DNA of 20,138 nt from a virus: positions 1 to 20,138 of IMG/VR virus record IMGVR_UViG_3300027754_000539; one strand, written 5' to 3'. Under the pieces are notes generated by a model. That model was given only the letters and a program-made list of their open reading frames with translations. It was not told the origin of the DNA and did no database searches. Both the position numbers and the translations under genes were made by a program. Position 1 is the first letter of the stretch. The number at the start of each line of letters is the position of its first letter. Of the stretch, positions 1-7,931 are shown piece by piece.

Positions 1-1330
1 TTGCAACAGAAGACGAATTTTGCGAAGTTTCGCCCCTACCGTAATCAAAATTGACTATAGAATTTACAACCGCACTGCCATCGAGCTTTATAGTATTTCT
101 ATAGCTATTTACTACTTTTTCTTGCGGGCTTCCTAAATTATTATAAGCGGCTTGAATGTCACAAACAATATTTGCACCATTATCATTGTAGCCATCATCG
201 GCTTTATAAACTTTACCATTTCCGCCAAAATAAAGATTATTGTTATACATTCCCCAAGTGCTGGCATTCATTCCTGTAAATTTGCAAGCTGCGCCCGTAA
301 TTGTATTTAGAATGTATTGGTGATAAGTTGTGTTAGTTGCCACTGGCACATTAATTAACAGCCAACCGCCTTTTGGATACATCGCAACTTCCCAACCGTA
401 ATTGGAACTATAATCATTAACCGCCTTAATTGCTGCGCCTGATAATTTACTTCTTTGCGTAACCGAGCCGTCATTTTTAAATACTTCGCTAAAAAACACG
501 AAATCTTGATCGGTTATAATGACGATATCGCCAGCAACTTTTTTAGCTCCTCTAATTGCTATTGGACGACCTATTTTATAGGTTCCAAGCAAAGCCCAAG
601 TGCTAGGATCAGAACCTTGGTAAAGAAGCACATCACCACTTGACATTAAAAACACCGCATAATCATCAACGCCGTTTCCACCATCTAAATTCCATGTCAT
701 CATCGAAACAAGATTGCCACCAAACGGCGCAACTCTAGATAATTGAAATTTTGTAAATACACCACCGATTGCGTTGGTTGCTCCATACCAAACATCTTGA
801 GCGTTAGAGTTCCAAACATAGACTCTATTTTTATGCAAATTTATGCCGTTTAATTCGGTAACCGTTAAACCAGTTCCGCTTATGGTACTTGCGGTTAAAG
901 TAGTGCCGTCAAATGTTTGCGGTGTATCGGCACCATTTACCATTATTAAATTAGCGTTAAAATTTACCCACTGAAATCTCGCGTTAGTAAATCCAGTGCC
1001 TACACTTACAATGCTTGCGGGGTTTGTGATGTCATTTAGCGTGCTTCCATTAGCACAAATAAGCTTTCTAACTGTATTGGCGTTGTATTCCATCAAGGTC
1101 TCAACATAGCCAGACAAACCAGTTGCATATTGTGTAAATCCTTTTCTAGTTGTTACAGAACCCTGACCAGGAAACCAATTTTCCATAATTATAGCATCGG
1201 TTGGTTCCATCGCACTTTCGCTATCTTTAGTGTTTAATCCACCAGAAGGAGAAGGGACATTTACTCTAAGAGCCTGCCCGTTTCTTTCTTGGTCTAGTGT
1301 TGGATAAGATTTACCTAAAGTTAATACCAT
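1..1330 (-). CDS. Tail hub/nozzle-like structural protein, P22 gp10-like (partial, 3' end outside window)
   Basis: Translating the minus strand from the ATG at 1330-1328 gives 443 uninterrupted codons running off the window edge, so the C-terminus is missing. The N-terminus has the pattern SGGLNTKDSESAMEPTDA followed by ENWFPGQGSVTTRKGF, which is typical of podovirus tail proteins that open with a statement of the head-tail interface and continue as beta-rich repeats. The rest is rich in G, N, T, W and Y with short beta-strand-like stretches (for example VYVWNSNAQDVWYGATN and NNLYFGGNGKVYKADDG), consistent with a beta-propeller-like hub that closes the portal channel after packaging. The start codon shares one base with the stop of the adaptor gene upstream (TAATG), implying translational coupling. 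The structural class is fairly sure; equivalence to P22 gp10 is inferred from gene order and overall look. Confidence 0.72.
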   Translation of the reverse strand, partial: MVLTLGKSYPTLDQERNGQALRVNVPSPSGGLNTKDSESAMEPTDAIIMENWFPGQGSVTTRKGFTQYATGLSGYVETLMEYNANTVRKLICANGSTLNDITNPASIVSVGTGFTNARFQWVNFNANLIMVNGADTPQTFDGTTLTASTISGTGLTVTELNGINLHKNRVYVWNSNAQDVWYGATNAIGGVFTKFQLSRVAPFGGNLVSMMTWNLDGGNGVDDYAVFLMSSGDVLLYQGSDPSTWALLGTYKIGRPIAIRGAKKVAGDIVIITDQDFVFFSEVFKNDGSVTQRSKLSGAAIKAVNDYSSNYGWEVAMYPKGGWLLINVPVATNTTYHQYILNTITGAACKFTGMNASTWGMYNNNLYFGGNGKVYKADDGYNDNGANIVCDIQAAYNNLGSPQEKVVNSYRNTIKLDGSAVVNSIVNFDYGRGETSQNSSSVA

Positions 1331-2022
1331 TATGGAACAATTTGAGTTGGATAACCGACTTTAATTTTATTGTCGTAATAATAATGTTTTATTGTTCTTC
1401 TTTGACCGTTGGCTCTTGCTCTTTCGGCGACTGCATTATTAGCAACTTTTTCTTCTTCACCATAAGGGCGACCTTGATTTTTAAGCCATCTCCAAGTTGC
1501 ATCTAGTCTAACAATATGTGCGTCAATAGCTGGTACATCTGTATCTGCTAACCATTGCGACTGCCCAACTAGTGTAGAACTTAACACAACTAAATTACTT
1601 ACATATTCGTAAATGTGCGCTTCAATTGATGCGGGTGTTGGAAATAAAACAATTTGTTTTCCTCGTATTCTCGAATAACCATAACCAGTTCCGCCAGTAA
1701 TATTTTGGTTTTTTAGGATTCTCCATTCTTCAGGAGTTACTGGCATTACTGCGTGTTGCGTGGTAGTGTTCCAAAAAGTATTATTAATAAGCCTGTCAAA
1801 ATCACTTGGCAAATCATAGCCATCTTGAGAAGCGACGGTGTTAAATGTCTTTTCTTTTTGAAGCTCCTGCCAATCAAAAGCGCGCGATAATTCAGCGATT
1901 GACACCGTCATCACTTCTAAAATTTGTTTTGCAACATCCTCAGTATTGCCAATAATAGAAGTTGGGACGTTTCCAGACTTGGTTTCTTTTAAAATTGATT
2001 GTGCGATTGTTAAAAGGCTCAT
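1330..2022 (-). CDS. Head-tail adaptor (connector) protein
   Basis: This 230-aa protein lies directly between capsid genes and the tail hub gene, where P22-like phages encode the adaptor ring that docks under the portal. It starts with helices (SLLTIAQSILKETKSG, then AKQILEVMTVSIAELSRAFDWQEL), continues with the pattern YDLPSDFDRLINNTFWN, common in phage adaptor proteins, and contains IRGKQIVLFPTP followed by a helical segment ending in a basic YYYDNK stretch. Length and layout agree with phage adaptor proteins of the gp4/SU10 adaptor type. Its ATG directly follows the TAG stop of the upstream gene, and its stop overlaps the next start by one base, so the three genes are probably translated as a coupled set. 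Confidence is good for the role and lower for the exact family. Confidence 0.72.
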   Translation of the reverse strand: MSLLTIAQSILKETKSGNVPTSIIGNTEDVAKQILEVMTVSIAELSRAFDWQELQKEKTFNTVASQDGYDLPSDFDRLINNTFWNTTTQHAVMPVTPEEWRILKNQNITGGTGYGYSRIRGKQIVLFPTPASIEAHIYEYVSNLVVLSSTLVGQSQWLADTDVPAIDAHIVRLDATWRWLKNQGRPYGEEEKVANNAVAERARANGQRRTIKHYYYDNKIKVGYPTQIVP

Positions 2023-2490
2023 CTATTTTTTTAGTAGGGTTAATAAAACTTCTTTTGAAGCATTTCCTTTATATTCGATACCTAAAATATCAAGTTCTGC
2101 TTTAATTTCAGAAGCGGTTCTTTTATCTTCTTCTGCATTTTCTAAATTAGCAACAGAAAGCGCTGAAGCTTTTAATGCTTCATTTTCTGCCCTTAATTTA
2201 TCTAATTCAGTTTGAAGATCTGGTTTACCATTTTTTTTCAAATTAAGATATTTATTAAAAGCGCTTTTATATAAATCTTTTTCGTGGACTAAAATTTTTT
2301 CGCCTTCAACATAAATATTTTTTTCAGTGGCTTTTCTAATAATTATTGTTCCTGGGTCGTTCGGAATTGTGATATGAACCCAAAGGTCATAATTTTTAGT
2401 GGTTTCATTTTGTTTATCAAAAAAAGCGATCATTAAACCTTGATCAGCTACTAATTGGTTTGGCTCAACATTAAGAACTAAATTTGTCAT
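2023..2490 (-). CDS. Virion-region protein with C-terminal HeH/SAP-like helix pair
   Basis: This 155-aa protein is of unknown function. Residues 1-85 look like a small beta-rich domain (VLNVEPNQLVADQGLMIAFF, LWVHITIPND). Residues about 93-115 form a short coiled coil (LQTELDKLRAENEALKAS). The last 30 residues (SEIKAELDILGIEYKGNASK, then EVLLTLLKK) match the pattern of HeH/LEM- or SAP-type helix-extended-helix motifs, often seen at the ends of small phage structural or DNA-binding proteins. It sits between the decoration and adaptor genes, so a head or head-completion role is plausible but unproven. Its start has no Shine-Dalgarno sequence. Instead it carries an ATTAAT-type element exactly 15 nt before the ATG, like several plus-strand genes here, and a GC-rich hairpin lies further upstream. 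Confidence 0.6.
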   Translation of the reverse strand: MTNLVLNVEPNQLVADQGLMIAFFDKQNETTKNYDLWVHITIPNDPGTIIIRKATEKNIYVEGEKILVHEKDLYKSAFNKYLNLKKNGKPDLQTELDKLRAENEALKASALSVANLENAEEDKRTASEIKAELDILGIEYKGNASKEVLLTLLKK

Positions 2491-2515
2491 TTTTTTTTAT
2501 TTTAAATTAATATTA

Positions 2516-2538
2516 AGAGGGGTTTTTTAAGCCCCTCC
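2516..2538 (-). terminator. GC-rich hairpin after the decoration gene, weak terminator or attenuator
   Basis: On the minus strand GAGGGG pairs with CCCCTC (6 bp, plus a possible outer G-U pair) around a 9-nt loop. It is one of the few GC-rich hairpins in the window. It lies between the stop of the decoration-like gene (2556) and the start of the next gene (2490). The bases after it are TTAATATTAATTT, not a pure U tract, so it would be a leaky terminator at best. It could instead protect the 3' end of capsid mRNA. Confidence 0.45.
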
Positions 2539-2555
2539 AAATAATTTAACTACAA

Positions 2556-3059
2556 TTAAGCAGCTAAACCATCATCAACGAATGGATAAGCTATTTCAAG
2601 CTCAGCCAAACCAGTTGAAGGCGTATCGATTGCAGAAGCGCCTTTGCACTTCTTGATTCTATCGCCAGCAACAATCGCATCATCAATAGATCCAGCAGTA
2701 GCAGTTCCATAGCAATTTGCGTTGTCAGCAAAAGCGGCCAAAACTTTACCTACAGCTTTACCATAGATTTGATACCAACCATAACTAGAAGCAACATTTA
2801 TAGACATTGAAAAACCAACATCACCAATATCATTAGCGGCCAATAAAGAAGTTGAAAAATCATCTGGATTAATAAGAACGCATGAACCTACGACAGTAGA
2901 TGCAACGCCTTTTAAATAGATAAATTCGCCTTCACCGTAAGCAGTGGAAGCAATATCAACAGCTTTAACTCTAGTGCCTAATGGCAAGAGTTGAGTTGTT
3001 GAAGTATCGGCAATGGCTTGTGGAATCACTTTACCATCGACAGGAGAAAAAGTAGACAT
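2556..3059 (-). CDS. Head decoration-like / minor capsid protein
   Basis: This 167-aa protein is encoded immediately after the major capsid gene. It is small-residue rich and beta-type, with the run GEGEFIYLKGVASTVVGSCV and then IYGKAVGKVLAAFADNANC. This pattern (an early-position polar tail, 'G.F.YLKGV..T..G', then a 'Y.I.G.A' strand) recurs in small phage proteins next to P22-like or related capsid genes that are thought to decorate or stabilise the head. No catalytic motif is visible. The start at 3059 has an A-rich leader and no Shine-Dalgarno sequence. The function is assigned from position and composition, so treat it as probable, not certain. Confidence 0.6.
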   Translation of the reverse strand: MSTFSPVDGKVIPQAIADTSTTQLLPLGTRVKAVDIASTAYGEGEFIYLKGVASTVVGSCVLINPDDFSTSLLAANDIGDVGFSMSINVASSYGWYQIYGKAVGKVLAAFADNANCYGTATAGSIDDAIVAGDRIKKCKGASAIDTPSTGLAELEIAYPFVDDGLAA

Positions 3060-3085
3060 ATTTTTTATTTATAAATTGTTATTAA

Positions 3086-4048
3086 TTAAGCGTGCATTAC
3101 GCCGTGAACTCTTGCATTATCAATAGTCATGTTTCCGAAGAAAGTCATCGGAACGACATAAGCTGCTTGATTATAAGGGCGAGTTGCCTCTCCTTTTGTA
3201 AACAATGATTCCCCTAAATATTTCAGAAAAATGTTATTTGTATTTATAAAATATGCGTGTTCAGCAGGGCATTCTGGATCATAGAATACATCGCTTGACT
3301 TATATTTTAAATTGTCAAAACCCATCGCGCCAATTTTATCAGAAGAAATTCTTTGAATAGTTTGGGTTGCGGTTTCAAAATAACTAAAATATACGGAATC
3401 GGCGGCAATCATATCAGGAAGTTTACCCATTTGGGCTTGACATCTTAGATATAATTGGTTAAAAGCGGCAAGAATAGTAGTGGCAGAAGGCGTTACTGAT
3501 TCGACTGAGAAATCATATAATTTATTTTGCCAGAAAGAATAATTTGCACGGTTAATTTGTCCTACAGTTCCAGTAGTTGGAGCGTCAGAAACTAAAAGTT
3601 TCAAACCACCGACTTCTTTACCACCAATACCAGTTCCGTCAGCATAAATTGAAGTTCCAATTTGGTTAGATAATGAAGCTTCAAGAACTTTCATTTTTTC
3701 GGCTAACAAATCAACAATTTGTTCAGGACCAGCATTTTGCGCATACTCTAAATCAGTCATGGTAACGGTACCAGTTAAGATTTTTTGTGCGAAAGTTGCG
3801 GTCGAAATTACATCTTGAGGAGTTGTATTATAAGTGTCATACTCGCCTTGATATTGAACAGTTCCGTTTGTTGCGTAACTAATTTTTTCTTGGAAAGTAG
3901 CACCGCCTGATTTTTTAACGATGTTTCCTTTTGCTTTCAATTTTTCAAGCAAAGGGTGGTTGTTGGTGATGTTATCGATAATACTAGGAGCGTAATTATC
4001 CAAAGTAGTAGTCAATAATTGTCCAACGGTTGAATTTGGATTCGGCAT
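3086..4048 (-). CDS. Major capsid protein
   Basis: This 320-aa protein shows the usual features of HK97-fold coat proteins of podoviruses. It has an N-terminal helix with repeated NHPLLEKLKAKG-type residues, then GGATFQEKISYATNGTVQYQ, a helix with DLEYAQNAGPEQIVDLLAEK, and the stretch SIYADGTGIGGKEVGGLKLL followed by VGQINRANYSFWQNKLYDF. The last of these is a strong recurring signature ('GGL.LLV.D.PT.GTVG.I.R....FW.N') of one phage major capsid family. It assembles the icosahedral head around the scaffold encoded just upstream. The 39-nt gap to the scaffold gene contains only AT-rich leader. The protein has no long acidic N-terminal extension because the scaffold is separate. Confidence 0.88.
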   Translation of the reverse strand: MPNPNSTVGQLLTTTLDNYAPSIIDNITNNHPLLEKLKAKGNIVKKSGGATFQEKISYATNGTVQYQGEYDTYNTTPQDVISTATFAQKILTGTVTMTDLEYAQNAGPEQIVDLLAEKMKVLEASLSNQIGTSIYADGTGIGGKEVGGLKLLVSDAPTTGTVGQINRANYSFWQNKLYDFSVESVTPSATTILAAFNQLYLRCQAQMGKLPDMIAADSVYFSYFETATQTIQRISSDKIGAMGFDNLKYKSSDVFYDPECPAEHAYFINTNNIFLKYLGESLFTKGEATRPYNQAAYVVPMTFFGNMTIDNARVHGVMHA

Positions 4049-4087
4049 TTTATGTATTTTTTAAGGTTGTTAAAAATTTGTAAAAAT

Positions 4088-5062
4088 CTATAACGCGCCA
4101 GCAAAATGCTTAGAAACAATATCTTTTAGTGCGGCTCTTGGATTGGCGGGAGCAACATTCACACTTGAAGTTCTACCTGAGAATTTTTTAAGCCTTTTGG
4201 CTTTTTCTAATTCTTCTTTACGCTTTTCTGTTGCCTTTCTAGTGATTTCAGCATCTCTCAATTCAACAAGCTCATCATCAAGCATCACTGCCTTTTTATA
4301 AGCTTGCTCCAGAGTTAAATCAGGATTAAATAACGGGCTTTCTTCAATAAAAAAAGTAGCCATAGTGTTCCTAACTTTCTCAAAATGAGGGAATTTAATT
4401 TCACCATCACTATTTTTAGCAGATCTAAATTGCTCAATTTCTCTTGCATTTAAATCTGCTGTTTCGTCTTGTTTCTGTCTTTCTATCTGTGCGAGCCTAG
4501 ACTCAATGTTCTTGTAATGGTTGTCTCTAGCAATCTCTTCAGGGGTGCGATAATCGTACTCATCCTCAACAGGTTCTATTAAACTTGTTAAATCAATTTT
4601 AGCGTATTTCGCTAAATCTTTTAATGCTTGGATTGGGTTCTTTTTTAAAGATTCGTCAAAAGCTTTAAAATTAGCCATCTCCTTTTTTGTGTTACCTAAC
4701 TCAAGTCTCACTTGGTCTTCCCTAGCACGCAAAATTTTGCCTGCTTCTATAACCTTGGCTTGTGCTTCGGGGTCTTTAATTAATTCAACGGCTTCCCTAA
4801 ATTCTCGTGGTTGTCCACTAAGAGTTTTTTTTAGGTCAATGCCCTTGGTTTCAATATTCTCTTTTACTTCTTCTTCTGGCTCTTCTTCTGTATTATCAGT
4901 AGATTCCGCCTCTTCTTTTAAATCAATTACTTCTTCTTCAATATTTTCTTCAATATTTTCTTTTATTTCTTTTTCAACTTCAACAATTGGATTTTTAGAA
5001 TCCTCAATCTTGGTAACACTTTCTAACAATTTTTCTCTTAATTGATCTTGAACTTGATTCAT
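4088..5062 (-). CDS. Capsid assembly scaffold protein
   Basis: This 324-aa protein is located directly upstream of the coat gene and is highly charged throughout. Residues about 20-75 are almost all acidic or lysine-containing (EKEIKENIEENIEEEVIDLK and similar), then a helical core (REAVELIKDPEAQAKVIEAG onward, residues 90-140), a linker, and a basic C-terminus ending in KKFSGRT with a final helix KDIVSKHFAGAL. Acidic-helical composition with a basic C-terminal coat-binding helix is the known design of P22-type scaffold proteins, which guide procapsid assembly and then leave. No protease motif is seen, so this is a scaffold and not a scaffold-protease. A candidate promoter lies 32-59 nt upstream of the start. 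Confidence 0.82.
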   Translation of the reverse strand: MNQVQDQLREKLLESVTKIEDSKNPIVEVEKEIKENIEENIEEEVIDLKEEAESTDNTEEEPEEEVKENIETKGIDLKKTLSGQPREFREAVELIKDPEAQAKVIEAGKILRAREDQVRLELGNTKKEMANFKAFDESLKKNPIQALKDLAKYAKIDLTSLIEPVEDEYDYRTPEEIARDNHYKNIESRLAQIERQKQDETADLNAREIEQFRSAKNSDGEIKFPHFEKVRNTMATFFIEESPLFNPDLTLEQAYKKAVMLDDELVELRDAEITRKATEKRKEELEKAKRLKKFSGRTSSVNVAPANPRAALKDIVSKHFAGAL

Positions 5063-5093
5063 ATATTATTGTTTGTTAATAAAATTTAGAATT

Positions 5094-5121
5094 AAAATAC
5101 TTTAATATAAATAATTGTCAA
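5094..5121 (-). promoter_or_regulatory. Candidate sigma70-type promoter upstream of scaffold and coat
   Basis: On the minus strand a perfect TTGACA (5121-5116) is followed 16 nt later by TATTTT (5099-5094), 32 nt before the scaffold ATG. It lies in the gene-free gap 5063-5129. It would give extra transcription of scaffold, coat and later genes. The -10 match is only 4 of 6, so this is a prediction. Confidence 0.45.
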
Positions 5122-5129
5122 ATAGTTTT

Positions 5130-5360
5130 TTAATAATCTTTAATGTGGCAACCAGCTTCTTTAATAGATGCTAAATAATTTGCCTTAGTTTTATAAACTT
5201 TATTGTCTAAATGGCTATAAATTCCGCCTTTCTCGTTTATTTGTTGGTCAATAGTCGGGTCTTTGCCGAGAAATTTTCTTGTATTTTTACTTATTGGTCG
5301 GCTATCCACTTCCAACCAATGAGCCTCGCCGTTAATGTAAGTAAGTCTTTTAGTGGTCAT
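5130..5360 (-). CDS. Small conserved-type phage protein between portal and scaffold
   Basis: This 76-aa protein is of unknown function. The second half, GGIYSHLDNKVYKTKANYLA and then SIKEAGCHIKDY, follows a pattern I recognise from small proteins encoded beside podovirus portals ('s...g..I.SRs.hr..L+..G'), which generally carry no assigned function. The first half is basic with RPISKNTRKFLGKDP. One Cys and one His near the end do not make a zinc site by themselves. The gene abuts the tiny basic ORF at 5361-5411: that stop codon is immediately followed by this ATG, suggesting coupled translation. The gene call is sound, but the role is open. Confidence 0.6.
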   Translation of the reverse strand: MTTKRLTYINGEAHWLEVDSRPISKNTRKFLGKDPTIDQQINEKGGIYSHLDNKVYKTKANYLASIKEAGCHIKDY

Positions 5361-5411
5361 TTAATAACCTTTTCCACCTTTTTTAGTGCCTTTTTTTGTA
5401 GATTTTTTCAT
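5361..5411 (-). CDS. Possible 16-aa lysine/glycine-rich peptide
   Basis: The minus-strand frame reads MKKSTKKGTKKGGKGY and stops at TAA, ending exactly where the next gene's ATG begins. Eight of 16 residues are lysine or arginine-like, and the KGGKGY tail resembles tiny basic peptides I recall next to portal genes in other podoviruses. It fills an otherwise odd 60-nt gap in a tightly packed operon. There is no Shine-Dalgarno sequence. It may be a real micro-protein or only a leader that couples translation; coding status is uncertain. Confidence 0.4.
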   Translation of the reverse strand: MKKSTKKGTKKGGKGY

Positions 5412-5420
5412 ATAGATTAA

Positions 5421-5684
5421 TTAAAAATTTATTTCTTGAAGTAAATTATTGTTAAACATTGCATTTACAACCTCTTCAATAATTAATGGACTTTGTAATT
5501 CTGCTTTTATTATAGTTTGTAAAATTTCTTTTCCATCTTTTTTTAAAATCAACTCTATATATCTATCAATATCAGCATTAATAAATTGATTTAAAAAGTC
5601 TTGGCTTAACTCTTCTTTTTTAGTAAAATAAATAGCCAACATTTTGCCTTTTTGAGGGCAATTAAAATAACAAGTTTCTATCAT
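5421..5684 (-). CDS. Hypothetical protein downstream of portal
   Basis: This 87-aa protein was not recognised. It is mostly helical and mixed-charge (TKKEELSQDFLNQFINADID, then KDGKEILQTIIKAELQSP), with no membrane segment. Its N-terminal MIETCYFNCPQ contains two Cys but no second pair. The start ATG overlaps the portal stop (ATGA), which implies translational coupling to the portal. By position it may be an assembly or head-completion factor, but nothing in the sequence shows this. Confidence 0.55.
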   Translation of the reverse strand: MIETCYFNCPQKGKMLAIYFTKKEELSQDFLNQFINADIDRYIELILKKDGKEILQTIIKAELQSPLIIEEVVNAMFNNNLLQEINF

Positions 5685-7846
5685 ACAAAAGTTTGTTTAT
5701 TAGAGTCCCTAATAGTTTGATTTATATGTTCCGTTTGCGCTAAAGATTGTGCGTTCATTAATGCCGTTCTTGCACCAGTAATATTTTTTACTAGTTCATG
5801 CTCTCTATCGGCCGCTTTATTAGCGTCGTCAAACTCTAAATTGTCTTGATGAAGTGCTTGCTCTTGCAATAACGCCGCTTTTTTAATGTCTAATTCTTGT
5901 TGCGTAAATTGCGCGTCAGTTGCTTGTTTTTCAGCCTTTAATTGCAATTCTTGTTGTCTAATTTGCATTTCAGCCTGTGCAAGCATTTCCTCGACGCTTG
6001 GTCCTTTTGGCTCTTGTTCTTCTTGCGCAATTAAACTTTCTTCAACATTGCGACCAACTTTATAAGGCTTAGAAATAAATAACATAAATTGCTTAAAAGC
6101 ATCTTGCGTAATAATGCCAGACTGCACCAACGGAAAGAATGAGCTTGAAAACTCTGAAATTGAACGGATGTATTCAATGCGATCAGTTTTTTCTTGTTGT
6201 TGGTCAATTTTAATAGTTGAATCGGTTTCAACATCAATCGCAAAAGTTCTTAGTTTATCATCTTTAATAAGTTTTTGTAACTCGGCGCCTTGCTCTGGCG
6301 TAATTGCGTAGCCTTTTAAATCTTCCAAAGGCTTTTTCATTGTTTTTTTGAACTGCTCTTTGGCTTGCTCGTTAAGTTGCTCTAAGCTAGCAACTTGCTC
6401 AGGATTATTGGGGTCGGTTAATGATTGAGCCTCTTTTAATAAAGCATCTAATTTGGCTGTTTGCGCTTTTTCAATTGCTAAAATGTCAACGATTTTAAGT
6501 TGAGTCATTTGTGCTAATTCTTCAATAGAATAATTTTCAACGGTTAATTCACAAAGTAAACGGATTAAATCACGAACCCAAAATTCTAACTCTTTTTGAA
6601 GCGGTTGAATTCGACTAATTGCAAAGTTACCCTTTAATTCTTGAGCCGTTGCCGTTTCTGAGGCGGTGGTTACGCCCCGCACAATATCACTAATGCCCGT
6701 AATATCTCTAATTGAAAAAATTACGCGGTCTTTCCTGTCGTTTAGTTGTGCAATTGTGGCAATGATTTCGCCGAGAGGTTTAAACATCACTAAATCTTGA
6801 ATCTTTTGACCTCCAGTTGAGAGCATTGGCGTCATAGTGCCATCATCACCATTAAATAAATTAACCATATCAGAATTTTCAGCGATTGACGAATAAAGAC
6901 CAGTCGCCTTGCACTGTTCAACTAGAGAGCGTATGCGGGTGTCAATTGTGTTTAATTCTTCTGCTTGAGTTTTGTATTGTCTGTAAAGCGGAATTGGTCG
7001 CAAATCAATTGGATTAGAATTTGAGCCAAGTGGCGCGGCTATCGGAAAAAAATCTTTTAAATTATAAGGGTCTTCATCGTTTGATAAAAGAATACCCCCG
7101 CCGTTCAGCGTTAAAAATAAACAAGATTTTGTTTCTTTGTCCCAAACTTCCCACACTTCAGCCATGGAAAATAATTCATTGTTGTTTTTTTTATTTTTAT
7201 CTTCACCCAATCTTGTCGCATTTAAAGCAACTGCGTTTCCTTTTTTTTCACCAAAATCTTCAACTAATTCATCGCGGGTTTTATAATGTCTAAAGGCTAT
7301 CCATCGAACTCTTGACCATTCTTTGTCAGTTGACATTTTAAAATCTTTCCAATCAACATATTCAATGCGACATTTCTTTTCAGAAGCATCTATTTCTTTT
7401 TCGCCATTTTCTAATGTAATTTCTTTTTCTGGATCATAGCAAACACGAGCCACGCCACGCCCACCAATTAAAAAATCATCGCGACATTTAGAGATTACGG
7501 TTTCCGCATCGGAATCTTTCAAATATAAATCAATCGAACGTTCCATCATTTCGGAAGCAACGCGATTAGTTTCGTTAGAGTCTAAAAATCTTTGCGTTAT
7601 ATTTGTTTTCGGAAGCCTAGAAAATAAAAGCGGGCGAAGTGTTTGCGTATTTGACCAGAAAACATTGTAGCGCTCTTCTGATTGTCCCTCATTGCTGTAA
7701 ACTGTAAAATTTTCGCCCGCTTCTGTTTGCCATTTTTTCTCGTATTTGTCGGCATTCTCAATTTCTTTCGTCCATATTTCAACAAGCCCAGCATCACCCT
7801 TAGAGTGCGTTAAATCTTCTTTATTTTCAACTTGAACACTTTGCAT
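5681..7846 (-). CDS. Portal protein (P22-like)
   Basis: This 721-aa protein matches the size of P22-type portals (about 725 aa). It begins with a long helical region (EIWTKEIENADKYEKKWQTE), then YNVFWSNTQTLRPLLFSRLP, a signature of this portal family. It continues with DDFLIGGRGVARVCYDPEKE and VDWKDFKMSTDKEWSRVRWI, also typical ('D.L..GRGv..v.Y', 'v.w.DF..s.....WV.Wva'). Residues after about 580 are a long Gln/Glu-rich helical tail (AQAEMQIRQQELQLKAEKQA), as expected for the C-terminal barrel that projects into the head. Twelve copies would form the DNA entry channel and dock the terminase. The gene sits right after terL, and its stop overlaps the next start. Confidence 0.9.
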   Translation of the reverse strand: MQSVQVENKEDLTHSKGDAGLVEIWTKEIENADKYEKKWQTEAGENFTVYSNEGQSEERYNVFWSNTQTLRPLLFSRLPKTNITQRFLDSNETNRVASEMMERSIDLYLKDSDAETVISKCRDDFLIGGRGVARVCYDPEKEITLENGEKEIDASEKKCRIEYVDWKDFKMSTDKEWSRVRWIAFRHYKTRDELVEDFGEKKGNAVALNATRLGEDKNKKNNNELFSMAEVWEVWDKETKSCLFLTLNGGGILLSNDEDPYNLKDFFPIAAPLGSNSNPIDLRPIPLYRQYKTQAEELNTIDTRIRSLVEQCKATGLYSSIAENSDMVNLFNGDDGTMTPMLSTGGQKIQDLVMFKPLGEIIATIAQLNDRKDRVIFSIRDITGISDIVRGVTTASETATAQELKGNFAISRIQPLQKELEFWVRDLIRLLCELTVENYSIEELAQMTQLKIVDILAIEKAQTAKLDALLKEAQSLTDPNNPEQVASLEQLNEQAKEQFKKTMKKPLEDLKGYAITPEQGAELQKLIKDDKLRTFAIDVETDSTIKIDQQQEKTDRIEYIRSISEFSSSFFPLVQSGIITQDAFKQFMLFISKPYKVGRNVEESLIAQEEQEPKGPSVEEMLAQAEMQIRQQELQLKAEKQATDAQFTQQELDIKKAALLQEQALHQDNLEFDDANKAADREHELVKNITGARTALMNAQSLAQTEHINQTIRDSNKQTFV

Positions 7847-7931
7847 TTATATGAAATCTAATATTGTCATTTCGGTGACGCGTGCAAGCCTCTAATCTTT
7901 ATTTTTACTAAATAATTATATTTGTCAACAA
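7847..7931 (-). promoter_or_regulatory. Gap before portal with a candidate promoter
   Basis: An 85-nt gap separates terL from portal. On the minus strand a perfect TTGACA (7928-7923) directly follows the terL stop, with AAAAAT (7906-7901) 16 nt later, a weak -10. The rest is a leader with a short GTCA/TGAC hairpin (7866-7879). It may supply extra transcription of portal and assembly genes. Evidence is limited to the -35 box. Confidence 0.35.

Noticed and set aside
455-643. Plus-strand ORF opposite the tail hub gene
   Set aside because: It lies wholly inside the long minus-strand structural ORF, has no ribosome site and no family-like sequence; it is a shadow. The same holds for plus-strand ORFs at 1297, 1946, 4689, 6114 and 7021.
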